NCBI GenBank assembly: GCA_947377625.1
Contig: CANCGR010000020.1
Span: 1-13,953 of the forward strand
Source: Gammaproteobacteria bacterium
Lineage (GTDB): Bacteria; Pseudomonadota; Gammaproteobacteria; Pseudomonadales; Pseudohongiellaceae
DNA: 13,953 nucleotides
Direction: 5' to 3'
The translations under genes were made by a program, and so were the position numbers. How positions within the stretch are numbered: the first letter of the stretch is position 1; the number at the start of each line of letters is the position of its first letter. The notes beneath the pieces were generated by a model. It saw nothing but the letters and a program-made list of their open reading frames with translations, was not told the origin of the DNA and did no database searches. This document shows, in pieces, positions 1 through 7,603 of the stretch.

Positions 1-183
1 AATGATCCTGAAGCAAAACCGCTGCTCTCCGACAGCAAAGGTGCAGTGACGGTGAAGGTGCGCAACAGCGGCTTGAACGTCATCTATGCCAGCTATGAAG
101 TGCCGGCAGGTGCTGGCGAAGATGCTGATATCGTACAGCATGCAGCTACGCTTGCCTTTGTGTTGCCAGAAGCAGCTCACTAA
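1..183 (+). CDS. C-terminal fragment of a DUF4198-like periplasmic protein (5' end outside the window)
   Basis: Frame 1 is open from the first base to the TAA at 181-183 and gives 60 residues. The fragment runs from NDPEAKPLLSDSKGAV through VKVRNSGLNVIYASYEVP to ATLAFVLPEAAH. An alternating beta-strand pattern with a GLNVIYASYE strand and a final ATLAFVLPE strand resembles the end of DUF4198 proteins. These are periplasmic beta-sandwich proteins often linked to metal uptake or TonB-receptor loci. The family call rests on about 45 residues, so it is tentative; that a real gene ends here is much safer. It converges on the histidine kinase gene with 69 bp between stop codons, and I see no clear hairpin terminator in that gap. 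Confidence 0.55.
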   Translation, partial: NDPEAKPLLSDSKGAVTVKVRNSGLNVIYASYEVPAGAGEDADIVQHAATLAFVLPEAAH

Positions 184-252
184 AACGGCGCGGTGATTTT
201 TTGTGGGCGTGCCGGGAGGGCGGGTAGAACTGGTTGCGGTTGAAACGACAGA

Positions 253-1626
253 TCAGCCCAGCCGCAGCTTGATACTCGCCCCACCCCATTCACTGCGCTC
301 TATGCGCAGCTCACCGCCATAGGCACTGACGATCTCGGTGACTACCGCAAGGCCTATGCCCTGCCCGCTCTTGACAGTATCGGCGCGGGCGCCACGCTGC
401 AGCACATAGTGGCGGTCACTCTCGGCAATGCCGTTACCATCATCATTCACCTCAAGCAGCAAGGCCTTGCCTTTCTGCGATGCCTTCACTTGCACCAACG
501 TGTGGCCGTATTTGAAAGCGTTGTCGAGCACATTGCCGCACAGTTCCATCAGGTCGCTTTCATCGCCATAAAACTGCACCTCTGCCGCCATTTCAAACAG
601 AACCTTGGTGGCTTTGTCGCGATATACCTTCTGCAGCGCGCCAACAAGTTTGGTGATCACTGGCGCCAATGCCACCGGGCGCGCCAGCACGGCCTGATTG
701 GTTTTTACTGCGCGCTTCAACTGATAAGACACAATCTGGTCCATGCGCTGCAGCTGATCACTCATGTCTTTGCGGTGTTCATCGGTAAACTCGCCGTCGG
801 ACTTGGCTTCCTGCAGGGCGGTGGAGAGCACCGCCAACGGCGTCTTCAAACTGTGGGCAAGATTGCCCAGCATCGTGCGGAAATGATTCTGGCGTTCACG
901 CTCGCTTTTGATCAGCAGGTTAAGGTTTTCCGTCACCGGCACAAGCTCACTGGGATAATGTTGCTGCAACTGGTCCTGCTTGCCGCTTTCAATGGCTGAA
1001 ACATCCAGCGCCAATTGCTGCAGTGGCTGCAGCCCCCAACGCAGAAAATAATATTGGGCAATGCTGAGCAACACTGTGAGCGCGCCAAACCACATGTAGA
1101 GCGTGGACTCGAATTCCTCAATCTGGGAATCGGTGGGCGCAGTGGATTCCATCACCACAAAATAAAAATACTGACCCAGTGCTTCCCAATACGTGCGATA
1201 GCTGGCCCAGGCCAACGTGCCCTGTTCACCGGCGCTGGTCTGGCCGTAATTGGTTTGGCCGGGCTGCATCTTGCTGCTGAGCATCAACGCGTGATCGAGG
1301 CTGAGCGAAAGTGCAGAAGGGCTGCGCCACAATTCACGGCCATTGCGATCAAAGATGAAGCCGTACAGGCCCGAGTCGATTTGGGTAAAGCGGGCTTCTT
1401 CGAGATCAGGCAGGAAAAATTTGTTGCCGTCCGGTTCGGCCACGCCCAACAAAGCATAGACCTGCAATTGCAGACGTTCAGCTACTGCAGCGGCGATGCT
1501 GCGTTGGTAAGCCCGATCCAGCGCATAGCCGGCGAGGCCGAGAAACACCACCAACAACACTCCGAACGCCAGCACCAGACGCCGGCGCATCGAATAGGGA
1601 GCGTCAACGCTTGTTGGCTGGGACAT
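253..1626 (-). CDS. PhoQ-like sensor histidine kinase
   Basis: Inner-membrane sensor kinase of 457 residues, expected to phosphorylate the response regulator encoded just upstream. Visible order: TM1 about residues 17-36, a periplasmic sensor region about 37-174, TM2 about 175-195, a HAMP-like linker, the H-box AHSLKTP with the phospho-accepting His258, an N-box around NVLDNAFKYG (365-374), G1 DDGNGI (395-400) and G2 GQGIGL (421-426). The H-box with Lys-Thr-Pro matches the PhoQ type. The sensor region (GFIFDRNGRELWRS) is not one I can assign to a ligand. The ATG at 1624-1626 overlaps the regulator gene by 23 bp. A second ATG at 1588-1590 (Met13) would remove the overlap but has no better ribosome binding site. 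The family is certain; the signal sensed is unknown, so no symbol is given. Confidence 0.93.
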   Translation of the reverse strand: MSQPTSVDAPYSMRRRLVLAFGVLLVVFLGLAGYALDRAYQRSIAAAVAERLQLQVYALLGVAEPDGNKFFLPDLEEARFTQIDSGLYGFIFDRNGRELWRSPSALSLSLDHALMLSSKMQPGQTNYGQTSAGEQGTLAWASYRTYWEALGQYFYFVVMESTAPTDSQIEEFESTLYMWFGALTVLLSIAQYYFLRWGLQPLQQLALDVSAIESGKQDQLQQHYPSELVPVTENLNLLIKSERERQNHFRTMLGNLAHSLKTPLAVLSTALQEAKSDGEFTDEHRKDMSDQLQRMDQIVSYQLKRAVKTNQAVLARPVALAPVITKLVGALQKVYRDKATKVLFEMAAEVQFYGDESDLMELCGNVLDNAFKYGHTLVQVKASQKGKALLLEVNDDGNGIAESDRHYVLQRGARADTVKSGQGIGLAVVTEIVSAYGGELRIERSEWGGASIKLRLG

Positions 1627-2287
1627 TGAAGCGATAACCCTGTCCCCTGATGGTGTCGATGGGTTTCAGCTGCTCATCAGGATCAAGCTTTTGCCGCAGG
1701 CGGCGGATGAAAACTTCCAGCACGTTGCTGTCGCGGTCGTGATCCTGTTCGTAAAGATGTTCGGTGAGTTCGGTTTTCGAAATGACCTTGCCCGGATGCA
1801 GCATCAGGTATTCGAGCACTTTGTATTCGAACGCGGTGAGTTCAACTTCAACACTGCTCACCGTCAGTTTCTTGGCCGTGGTGTCGAGGCTGATGTGGGC
1901 AAATTCCAGCGAGGGCTTGGCAAAGCCGGCCGCGCGGCGCAACAAGGCGTTCAGGCGTGCGCGGATTTCTTCGATCTGAAAAGGCTTGACCACGTAATCG
2001 TCGGCGCCAGCATCGAGGCCGCCCACTTTGTCGGTCCATTTGTCGCGCGCGGTAAGAATCAGGATGGGGAACACCAGGCCTTTGGCGCGAATGGCCTTGA
2101 TCAGTGAAATGCCGTCAAGCTCCGGCAGGCCCAGATCGATGATGGCGGCGTCGTAACCGTATTCACCAGCCTGGAACAATGCGGTCTTGCCATTGCTGGC
2201 GCTGTCGACCACGTAGGAATTGTCTTCAAGCGCCTTGACCAGGCGAGCTCGCAGCAGATCTTCGTCTTCAACAACCAGTAATCGCAT
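1604..2287 (-). CDS. OmpR/PhoP-family response regulator
   Basis: Cytoplasmic transcription factor of 227 residues, the normal length for the OmpR family. The receiver domain (1-115) shows the acidic pocket near Glu7/Asp8, phospho-acceptor Asp51 in IIDLGLPELDG, Thr79 in LILTARD, and Lys101 in the VVKPF motif. The C-terminal winged-helix domain (about 125-223) contains LTAFEYKVLEYLMLHPG, the recognition helix region DRDSNVLEVFIRRLRQKLD and the final TIRGQGYRF wing. It lies 18 bp after the PepSY gene and overlaps the kinase start by 23 bp, so the pair is surely co-transcribed and probably translationally coupled. No strong Shine-Dalgarno precedes its ATG. It resembles PhoP-type regulators, but nothing in the window shows Mg2+ control. 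Confidence 0.96.
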   Translation of the reverse strand: MRLLVVEDEDLLRARLVKALEDNSYVVDSASNGKTALFQAGEYGYDAAIIDLGLPELDGISLIKAIRAKGLVFPILILTARDKWTDKVGGLDAGADDYVVKPFQIEEIRARLNALLRRAAGFAKPSLEFAHISLDTTAKKLTVSSVEVELTAFEYKVLEYLMLHPGKVISKTELTEHLYEQDHDRDSNVLEVFIRRLRQKLDPDEQLKPIDTIRGQGYRFNVPANKR

Positions 2288-2305
2288 GGGGATTTGTTCT
2301 TATGT

Positions 2306-2743
2306 TTATTCGGAAGAGCGGATGACGGAGCCGTTATCGGCATTCACAATGACATTGAACACAGTGCCGCCTTCATCCATGCGCACGCGCCAGTTGTCGC
2401 CGTCGCGGCGTATGTTCAAAACGCGGCCGGAATAGGCACTGCGTGCAATATCGTTGGCATCGCGGCGACTGATGGAAGACTGATCACTTTGGGTGGCGGG
2501 TGAGGCAAAGCCGTTCTGGAATCTGTCACTCTGACCGCGATCGTTTTGGCCTCGGTCATTCTGACGTCTGTCGTTTTGACTCCGATCATTTTGACCCCGA
2601 TCATTTTGACCTTGGTCGTTGTTGGCCGGGCTATGTTTACGCAGCTGCTCGAACTGCTGGCCTATTCTCTGCGCGAAACTCTGCCCGCTGGCCATTGGCA
2701 CCAGCAGGCAGTTGCACAAAAAGAGGGCGAGCAGGGTTTTCAT
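2306..2743 (-). CDS. Secreted PepSY-domain protein with a QNDRG pentapeptide repeat
   Basis: Small exported protein of 145 residues. Residues 1-20 form a signal peptide (MKTLLALFLC... with an MASG/Q cleavage site). Residues 41-77 are about seven tandem pentapeptides of the form QNDRG (variants NNDQG, QNDRS, QNDRR, QSDRF), a hydrophilic and probably disordered linker. Residues about 90-143 form a PepSY-type domain (ISRRDANDIARSAYSGRVL, then DNWRVRMDEGGTVFNVIVNADNGSVI). PepSY proteins encoded next to two-component genes are common and are thought to inhibit peptidases or tune the sensor from the periplasm. Here the gene sits 18 bp before the regulator and 51 bp after a glycine-zipper gene. The start is the only ATG that supplies a signal peptide, although its ribosome binding site is weak. 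Confidence 0.85.
   Translation of the reverse strand: MKTLLALFLCNCLLVPMASGQSFAQRIGQQFEQLRKHSPANNDQGQNDRGQNDRSQNDRRQNDRGQNDRGQSDRFQNGFASPATQSDQSSISRRDANDIARSAYSGRVLNIRRDGDNWRVRMDEGGTVFNVIVNADNGSVIRSSE
2513..2623 (-). repeat. 15-bp tandem repeat coding for QNDRG units
   Basis: On the plus strand the pattern is a degenerate 15-mer of the kind GATCATTTTGACCCC, repeated about seven times. It encodes NNDQG, QNDRG, QNDRS, QNDRR, QNDRG, QNDRG and QSDRF in the PepSY gene. The unit length is a multiple of three, so gain or loss of units by slippage would keep the frame. The two central copies are nearly identical at DNA level, which points to recent expansion. Confidence 0.9.
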
Positions 2744-2784
2744 TATTGCTGACCACGATATTAAAACTTGGAACCACTTTCGAT

Positions 2785-2806
2785 CCGGTTCGGTTTACTG
2801 AACCGG
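2785..2806 (-). terminator. Hairpin over the stop codon of the glycine-zipper gene (possible weak terminator or attenuator)
   Basis: CCGGTTC (2785-2791) and GAACCGG (2800-2806) form a perfect 7-bp stem with an 8-nt loop that contains the stop codon. There is no run of T directly after it on the minus strand, so full rho-independent termination is unlikely. It may reduce read-through into the PepSY gene or protect the upstream mRNA end. Confidence 0.3.
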
Positions 2807-3334
2807 TTCTGCGTTGACGCGAATACGCAGTTTATCGCCCGGGTCACGATCCATTCTCACAGTCTGTTCAGTTCCATTGTAGCGATAGCGTACATCATAA
2901 CCAACCAGTTTATCCTCCTGGCGGGTGGACGCGACGGTGCGGCATTTCTCGACAGTTTGCGTGCTCACGGTGTCATGCTCGTGGTTGGAATTGTCGATGT
3001 CGTGGGCGATGGTGCCACCCAAAACCGCACCGACAACCGTGCCTACCTTGGAGTTGGTGGTGTGGTGACCCACCGCATTGCCGAGTGCTCCACCGATAAC
3101 CGCGCCAAGAATTTCCGGGGTAGCCGAGTCATTATTGTCGCGACGACGATCATGGCGGGCCACCTCTTCTTCCCAGCACTCGCGTTTGGGCGTGCTAAGC
3201 TCAACCGTGTGGTAAATCGGAGTGGTCGAGATCACATCCGCGACTTCATAGGTCGTGCCTGCCACAGCGAAATTTGTGAAACCTGCAATGTTGATCGCCA
3301 ACAGCCCACATACAGCCAAATGTAATTTTTTCAT
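2795..3334 (-). CDS. Glycine-zipper 2TM-domain envelope protein
   Basis: Exported protein of 179 residues. It begins with a signal peptide (MKKLHLAVCGLLAINIAGF, likely cut near residue 26 after FAVA-G) and has a central glycine zipper at about 77-110: EILGAVIGGALGNAVG, a short polar stretch, then KVGTVVGAVLGGTIAHDI. The GxxxG/GxxxA spacing is that of the glycine-zipper 2TM family found in SlyB-like envelope proteins. The C-terminal part (CRTVASTRQEDKLVGYDVRYRYNGTEQTVRMDRDPGD) is the conserved tail often seen in these proteins. The frame stays open upstream to 3640. I chose the ATG at 3332-3334 because it supplies the signal peptide and has GGAG 7 nt upstream. There is no lipobox, so it is probably a periplasmic or outer-membrane-associated protein rather than a lipoprotein. 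It is probably the first gene of the PepSY/two-component operon. Confidence 0.88.
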   Translation of the reverse strand: MKKLHLAVCGLLAINIAGFTNFAVAGTTYEVADVISTTPIYHTVELSTPKRECWEEEVARHDRRRDNNDSATPEILGAVIGGALGNAVGHHTTNSKVGTVVGAVLGGTIAHDIDNSNHEHDTVSTQTVEKCRTVASTRQEDKLVGYDVRYRYNGTEQTVRMDRDPGDKLRIRVNAEPVQ

Positions 3335-3355
3335 GGTAGCTTCTCCGTTTTGCCA

Positions 3356-3368
3356 GCTGAATTTCAGC
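3356..3368. promoter_or_regulatory. Inverted repeat GCTGAA-T-TTCAGC in the divergent control region
   Basis: A perfect 6+1+6 dyad lies 21 bp before the glycine-zipper start codon, in the 169-bp region shared with the divergent esterase gene. The 1-nt spacer makes it more like a protein-binding dyad than an RNA hairpin. No regulator can be named from the sequence. Confidence 0.3.
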
Positions 3369-3443
3369 CTCTTAAAAATAACCTTGCACATCAAAATCCG
3401 GTACGTGGCTACTTTAGAAGAAGTGAACTTAATAAGGCCTGAA

Positions 3444-3470
3444 TTGCCTTTGTGGCGATTACCGCATAAT
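3444..3470 (+). promoter_or_regulatory. Possible sigma70 promoter for the carboxylesterase gene
   Basis: TTGCCT (3444-3449) and CATAAT (3465-3470) resemble -35 and -10 boxes. The 15-bp spacer is short, and the start would lie about 27 nt before the ATG at 3504. The match is weak and no other candidate is clearly better. Confidence 0.25.
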
Positions 3471-3503
3471 AATCCGGCACTTTTTGCCACCTGGACTGCC
3501 CGC

Positions 3504-5048
3504 ATGCTGACGCTGCCCCGCTTGATCCTCACCAGCCTTTTGTCGTTGGGCCTTGCAGCCAATGTGGCGCAGGCGCAGTTGCCGCAACCTGTGAAGACTG
3601 CATTGGGTCTGGTGCAGGGCGAGCTTGCCGCTGGCAGCACCAGCGTCAGTGTATTTCGTGGCCTGCCCTACGCGGCACCGCCCGTGGCAGAGAACCGCTG
3701 GCGCGAGCCGCAGCCTGCCGTCAGTTGGGCTGGCGTGCGTATGGCTGATCGCGCTGCGCCCCGCTGTGTGCAACGCGGCTTTGCGCCCGGTGCTGACCAG
3801 CCACAAACCAGTGAAGACTGCCTCTACCTGAATGTGTGGACGCCCGCTGCCACCCCTGCCGCGCTCTTGCCGGTTTTGGTGTGGGTGCATGGCGGCGGTT
3901 TCTTTGCCGGCACCGGCAGCGATGCCGCTACCAACGGCGCCAATCTTGCCAGTCACGGCGCAGTGGTAGTGACCATCAATTACCGGCTTGGCGCCTTTGG
4001 ATTTTTGGCGCATCCGCAACTCACCGCAGAATCCCCGCATCACAGCTCCGGCAATTACGGACTGCTCGACATGCTGGCGGCCCTGCAGTGGGTGAAGACC
4101 AACATCGCGGCCTTTGGTGGCAATGCTGACAATGTGACGCTGGTGGGTGAATCGGCTGGCGCCCAATCGGTAGGTGCACTGATTGCATCACCGTTGTCAG
4201 CCGGCTTGTTTAAACATGCCATCCTGCAAAGCTTCTGGTCGGGCTTTTATCTGAATAGCCAACCCACTCTTGCCAGCAGGGAGGCACTCGGCAGTGAGCA
4301 AATGCAGAAAGCCGGCATCGCGGATATTACGCACTTGCGACAGGCCAGCACGCAGCAGATTTTTGAAAAGCTGGCCATTACCGGCGCCATCAATGTGGAT
4401 GGTTACCTATTGCCCAAGGATCCCGCACTGATTTTTGCTGCGGGCGCGCAACAACCGGTGGATGTGCTGGCTGGCTCCAACAGCAATGAAGCGGCATTTT
4501 TCGGGCCCGGCCCGCAAACCCTGGCAGCGTTGCATGATTATGCGAGCCGCTTCGGCGCGTTGACCGACAGCTTCGCCAAGGTCTATCCCGCAGCCGATGA
4601 CAGCAAGATACAGCCGGCTTACTACAAGGCCTTCAGCAGCGAGATGGCATGGCAAACACGCAAGTTGGCGCGCTATCAGTCTGAACATGGCCGGCATGCT
4701 TATGTTTACTATTTCAGTCAGGTGCCGCCGGGGCAGGAAGCGCGCGGTGCTACCCACGTCTCTGAGTTGGCCTATGTGTTTAATCAGCACGAGCAGAATC
4801 CGAAGTGGACTGCTGCGGATCGCGCACTGTCAGATCAGATGGCGCAGTACTGGGTCAACTTTGCTGCCAACGCCAATCCCAACGGCAAGGATCTGCCTGC
4901 GTGGACTGAATACACGCCAAAAAATCCCGGCAATGTGATGATGTTGGCCGACAAACCCGCAGTAGCAAAAGCGCCGACTCATGCAGCAGTGGAAATGGAT
5001 TTCTTTGACAAGGCTTATCTAAACCAGTTGAAGTCGCTGCAACCTTGA
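3504..5048 (+). CDS. Secreted type-B carboxylesterase (alpha/beta hydrolase, COesterase family)
   Basis: Protein of 514 residues, the usual length for para-nitrobenzyl-esterase-like carboxylesterases, which hydrolyse carboxylic esters. Residues 1-24 form a signal peptide (LILTSLLSLGLAANVAQA/Q), so it should act in the periplasm or outside the cell. Diagnostic motifs: FRGLPYAAPP (51-60), EDCLYLNVWTP (104-114), oxyanion loop HGGGF (129-133), the nucleophile elbow GESAG with Ser217, the probable acid Glu329 in SNSNEAAFF, and His418 in ATHVSELAYVF. The catalytic triad is therefore intact. The frame is open upstream to 3255, but that part is not esterase-like and the start at 3504 supplies the signal peptide. 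The gene diverges from the glycine-zipper gene and ends 8 bp from the converging M48 gene. The natural substrate cannot be told from the sequence. Confidence 0.93.
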   Translation: MLTLPRLILTSLLSLGLAANVAQAQLPQPVKTALGLVQGELAAGSTSVSVFRGLPYAAPPVAENRWREPQPAVSWAGVRMADRAAPRCVQRGFAPGADQPQTSEDCLYLNVWTPAATPAALLPVLVWVHGGGFFAGTGSDAATNGANLASHGAVVVTINYRLGAFGFLAHPQLTAESPHHSSGNYGLLDMLAALQWVKTNIAAFGGNADNVTLVGESAGAQSVGALIASPLSAGLFKHAILQSFWSGFYLNSQPTLASREALGSEQMQKAGIADITHLRQASTQQIFEKLAITGAINVDGYLLPKDPALIFAAGAQQPVDVLAGSNSNEAAFFGPGPQTLAALHDYASRFGALTDSFAKVYPAADDSKIQPAYYKAFSSEMAWQTRKLARYQSEHGRHAYVYYFSQVPPGQEARGATHVSELAYVFNQHEQNPKWTAADRALSDQMAQYWVNFAANANPNGKDLPAWTEYTPKNPGNVMMLADKPAVAKAPTHAAVEMDFFDKAYLNQLKSLQP

Positions 5049-5056
5049 ATTCGCAA

Positions 5057-6934
5057 TCAATGCAGCGGCGGCAACGGGCAATCGAGTAACGCAGCCACCA
5101 CGCGCACCAGATCGAGTTCTTCGGCAGTGAGTTTGCCGTCGTGTTGCACGCACACCACCATGGCTTTCAACAAGCGCGGTTTTTGCAAAGGTTTCAACTG
5201 GATCAGTTTGTCGATTGCCGCATCCAGCGCGTGGATGTCGGTAGGCAACAAGGTAGTGGCGGGAAGTTGAGCATTGCTGCAGGCAGCAGCAAAGGCTGCC
5301 GCTGCGTCATCGTCATTGTTTCCCGCCCCTGCCAGCGCTGACAGCAACACGCGACATTCTTCGTAGCACATATCCAGTGTCAGCTTGGCAGGCTCACCAT
5401 GGCCGCTATCCAGATAGTGACGCAGCAATCTGCTTAGGCTCCATTCCTGCAAACTTACTTCGCCATCGATGCTGATGAGCTGGGTAATCAAATGCAAAAA
5501 CTGGCTGAGCTGATCCTTGGACAATTGCTTCAACGCAGGTTGTGCCAGTTCAACCAGTGTTAAGTCCAGCGCGCGCGACAGTGGCATCAACAACTTCAAT
5601 TGCTGCGCCAATGTGGCGAACCAAGCAGCCGGCAACTGCTTTTGCAGCAAGTCCAGTTGCGCGCGAGCCACTGAGGCTTGCGACTGCGCAATCACCACGC
5701 CGTACATCAACAGGCTGGCTGTCAGGGTTGTGTGCAGCTGCTGCTTGATTTCCTCTGGCACTGCCGCCAAATGTGCCTGCGCAAATTCCAGACTCTGCGA
5801 CGATGCCGTACCTACTGCGCTGACCAATACTGCGGCCAGCGCTTCGGCATTGGTGGCCCGCGCAGACGAGGTGCCAGAGAGTTTTTCATCCGGCAGTGAA
5901 CTGTAAGCAATCACTCTTTCTTTTTCCGGATTGATCAGCTCGCCATTCCAGCGCGGATCGATGCGACGGATGCGTTCACCAATGGGCGGATGCGTGGCAA
6001 ACATGCCGCCGATGCCGCGTCGCATAAGACCTTCGCCAAACAGCATGTGGCTGATCTCTGAGGTTTCGTGTATCAGCATGCGCGAACCCAACGCGTAACC
6101 GCCGATTTTTTTCAGCGCGTTGCCTATGCCTTCCGGGTTACGCGTGAACTGCACAGCCGACGCATCGGCCAGAAATTCGCGCTGCCGGCTGACCGCCGAT
6201 TTGATGATGTTGCCAAAAAATACGCCGGTATAACCCAGTATTGTGAACGCCACCCCCACGGCCAAAAACACAGTCGCCGCCTGATTGCGGTCGCGGCTCA
6301 TGAAGCGCAAGCGCAGCAATTGCGACCCGAGCAAACCAATCAGCAGCAAGCCGTGCAACCAACCGATCAGCTTCAGATTGAGTCGCATGTCGCCATTGAA
6401 GATATGACTGAATTCGTGGGCAATTACGCCTTGCAGCTCATCGCGACTTAACAACTTGATCGCACCGCGTGTGATGCCGATAACCGCATCCTGCTGACGA
6501 TAGCCGGCGGCAAATGCATTGATGGCATCGTCTTCGATCAGATACACCGGCGGCACTGGCAGGCCTGCAGCAAGCGCCATCTCTTCCACCACGTTGAGAA
6601 CTTTCGACTCATCGATGCTGGGTTCATGGCGACTGAGCAGCCGGCCTCCCATACTTTCGGCCACTACACGGCCACCGCTGCGCAATTGCGCGATGCGATA
6701 GAGCGCACCCAGAAAGACGACGCTGACGATTACTGTAGCAGTGCCGAACAGGATATCGAGTGGCAATGGGCCATGCGCATTAACGGCGCTGCCTGTGGGT
6801 GTTTTTACCACAGCAAGCGCGGTGGCAACGACAAAGCTGGTAACGGCTATCAGCGTTACGATAGCTGCGGTGAACAGCAACAACAGTTTGCCGGTGGATG
6901 AGCGCGCCTGATCCTGGTGCTCGAAGAAATTCAC
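5057..6934 (-). CDS. Membrane M48-family zinc metallopeptidase with a C-terminal TerB-like region
   Basis: Integral-membrane protease of 625 residues, about twice the size of HtpX (near 290). Membrane segments lie near 17-40, 60-80, 187-207 and 220-243. The zinc site is intact: VIAHEFSHIFNGD with HEFSH at 173-177, and the third ligand Glu253 in QREFLADASAVQFTR. FATHPPIGERIRRIDP (312-327) is the conserved end of the M48B domain. Residues about 345-465 are helical. Residues about 465-620 carry two acidic loops, SIDGEVSLQEW and QHDGKLTAEEL, as in TerB-like helical domains. The start is GTG (6932-6934) with GAGG 6 nt upstream; no ATG fits the N terminus better. It lies 23 bp after lemA, a conserved pairing thought to act in inner-membrane protein quality control. 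The protease call is firm, the TerB call moderate. Confidence 0.92.
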   Translation of the reverse strand: MNFFEHQDQARSSTGKLLLLFTAAIVTLIAVTSFVVATALAVVKTPTGSAVNAHGPLPLDILFGTATVIVSVVFLGALYRIAQLRSGGRVVAESMGGRLLSRHEPSIDESKVLNVVEEMALAAGLPVPPVYLIEDDAINAFAAGYRQQDAVIGITRGAIKLLSRDELQGVIAHEFSHIFNGDMRLNLKLIGWLHGLLLIGLLGSQLLRLRFMSRDRNQAATVFLAVGVAFTILGYTGVFFGNIIKSAVSRQREFLADASAVQFTRNPEGIGNALKKIGGYALGSRMLIHETSEISHMLFGEGLMRRGIGGMFATHPPIGERIRRIDPRWNGELINPEKERVIAYSSLPDEKLSGTSSARATNAEALAAVLVSAVGTASSQSLEFAQAHLAAVPEEIKQQLHTTLTASLLMYGVVIAQSQASVARAQLDLLQKQLPAAWFATLAQQLKLLMPLSRALDLTLVELAQPALKQLSKDQLSQFLHLITQLISIDGEVSLQEWSLSRLLRHYLDSGHGEPAKLTLDMCYEECRVLLSALAGAGNNDDDAAAAFAAACSNAQLPATTLLPTDIHALDAAIDKLIQLKPLQKPRLLKAMVVCVQHDGKLTAEELDLVRVVAALLDCPLPPLH

Positions 6935-6940
6935 AAGCAG

Positions 6941-6944
6941 CCTC
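6941..6944 (-). promoter_or_regulatory. Ribosome binding site supporting the GTG start of the M48 gene
   Basis: GAGG on the minus strand ends 6 nt before the GTG at 6932-6934 and lies in the 23-bp gap after the lemA stop codon. It decides the start of the M48 protein in the absence of an ATG there. Confidence 0.6.
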
Positions 6945-6957
6945 GCGGACTGTCAGT

Positions 6958-7554
6958 TCAAAAACTGACTTTGGGGGCTTCCTGGATTTTGTCGCTGTCG
7001 GCAAATTCAAGCAGCGTGCCGTTGGCGCCATGCCCGAACAAACCAGCCAGCAATACGGGCGGGAAGGTTTGTTTGTAGGTGTTGTATTCGGTTACCGCAT
7101 CATTGAAAGCCTGACGCGCAAACGCGACTTTGTTCTCGGTGCTGGTAAGTTCTTCGCTTACCTGCAGCATGTTCTGGTTGGCTTTGAGATCAGGGTAGGC
7201 TTCCATCACCACGTTCAAGCGTCCCATCGCCCCAATCAATTGTCCTTCGGCTTGACCAAGACCGCTCATCGCACCGGGTGAGCCGGGTGCCGCACTGGCT
7301 GCACTCAAGCCACTGACTGCCTTGTTGCGGGCGGCAATTACTGCTTCCAGCGTGCCGCTTTCATGCTTCATGTAAGCCTTGGCAGTTTCCACCAGATTGG
7401 GGATCAGATCGTAGCGGCGTTTCAGTTGCACCGCTATTTGCGAAAAGCCGTTTTCAAAGCGGTTTTTCAGCGTCACCAGCTTGTTGTAGATGCCGATCAC
7501 CGCTAACAACACCACTGCAATGATCACCAGTGTCACTATCATGGTTATGCTCAT
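6958..7554 (-). CDS. lemA: LemA family protein
   Basis: Protein of 198 residues, the normal length for LemA. One N-terminal membrane helix (about 4-22, ITMIVTLVIIAVVLLAVIGIY) is followed by a helical-bundle domain. Family motifs are clear: NRFENGFSQIAVQLKRRYDLIPNLVETAKAY in the first helix pair (quoted here only as a landmark), YPDLKANQNM (120-129) and ENKVAFARQAFNDAV (140-154) with YN at 157-158. LemA is a membrane-anchored protein of uncertain biochemical role that is often encoded with an M48 or HtpX-like peptidase, exactly as here (23 bp apart). The ATG is preceded by AAGGAG at 7-nt spacing. It probably shares one transcript with the M48 gene; an upstream hairpin separates it from the NTF2-like gene. 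Confidence 0.95.
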   Translation of the reverse strand: MSITMIVTLVIIAVVLLAVIGIYNKLVTLKNRFENGFSQIAVQLKRRYDLIPNLVETAKAYMKHESGTLEAVIAARNKAVSGLSAASAAPGSPGAMSGLGQAEGQLIGAMGRLNVVMEAYPDLKANQNMLQVSEELTSTENKVAFARQAFNDAVTEYNTYKQTFPPVLLAGLFGHGANGTLLEFADSDKIQEAPKVSF

Positions 7555-7603
7555 CGACCTGCTCCTTTGTGATTGGGGATTACCAAAGCCTGATGATGCA
7601 AGT

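Noticed and set aside
184..252. Terminator between the convergent DUF4198-like and kinase genes
   Set aside because: No stem with adjacent T or A run could be found in the 69 bp.
253..2287. Naming the two-component pair phoP/phoQ
   Set aside because: The H-box and regulator resemble PhoQ/PhoP, but the sensor region could not be matched to the acidic PhoQ sensor and no Mg2+-linked genes are nearby.
3255..3503. Upstream extension of the esterase reading frame
   Set aside because: The 83 extra residues show no esterase likeness and would hide a clear signal peptide; the ATG at 3504 fits better. The region is also the control region of the divergent glycine-zipper gene.
3335..3640. Upstream extension of the glycine-zipper frame
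   Set aside because: The ATG at 3332-3334 gives a proper signal peptide and has GGAG at good spacing; the longer version would run into the esterase gene.
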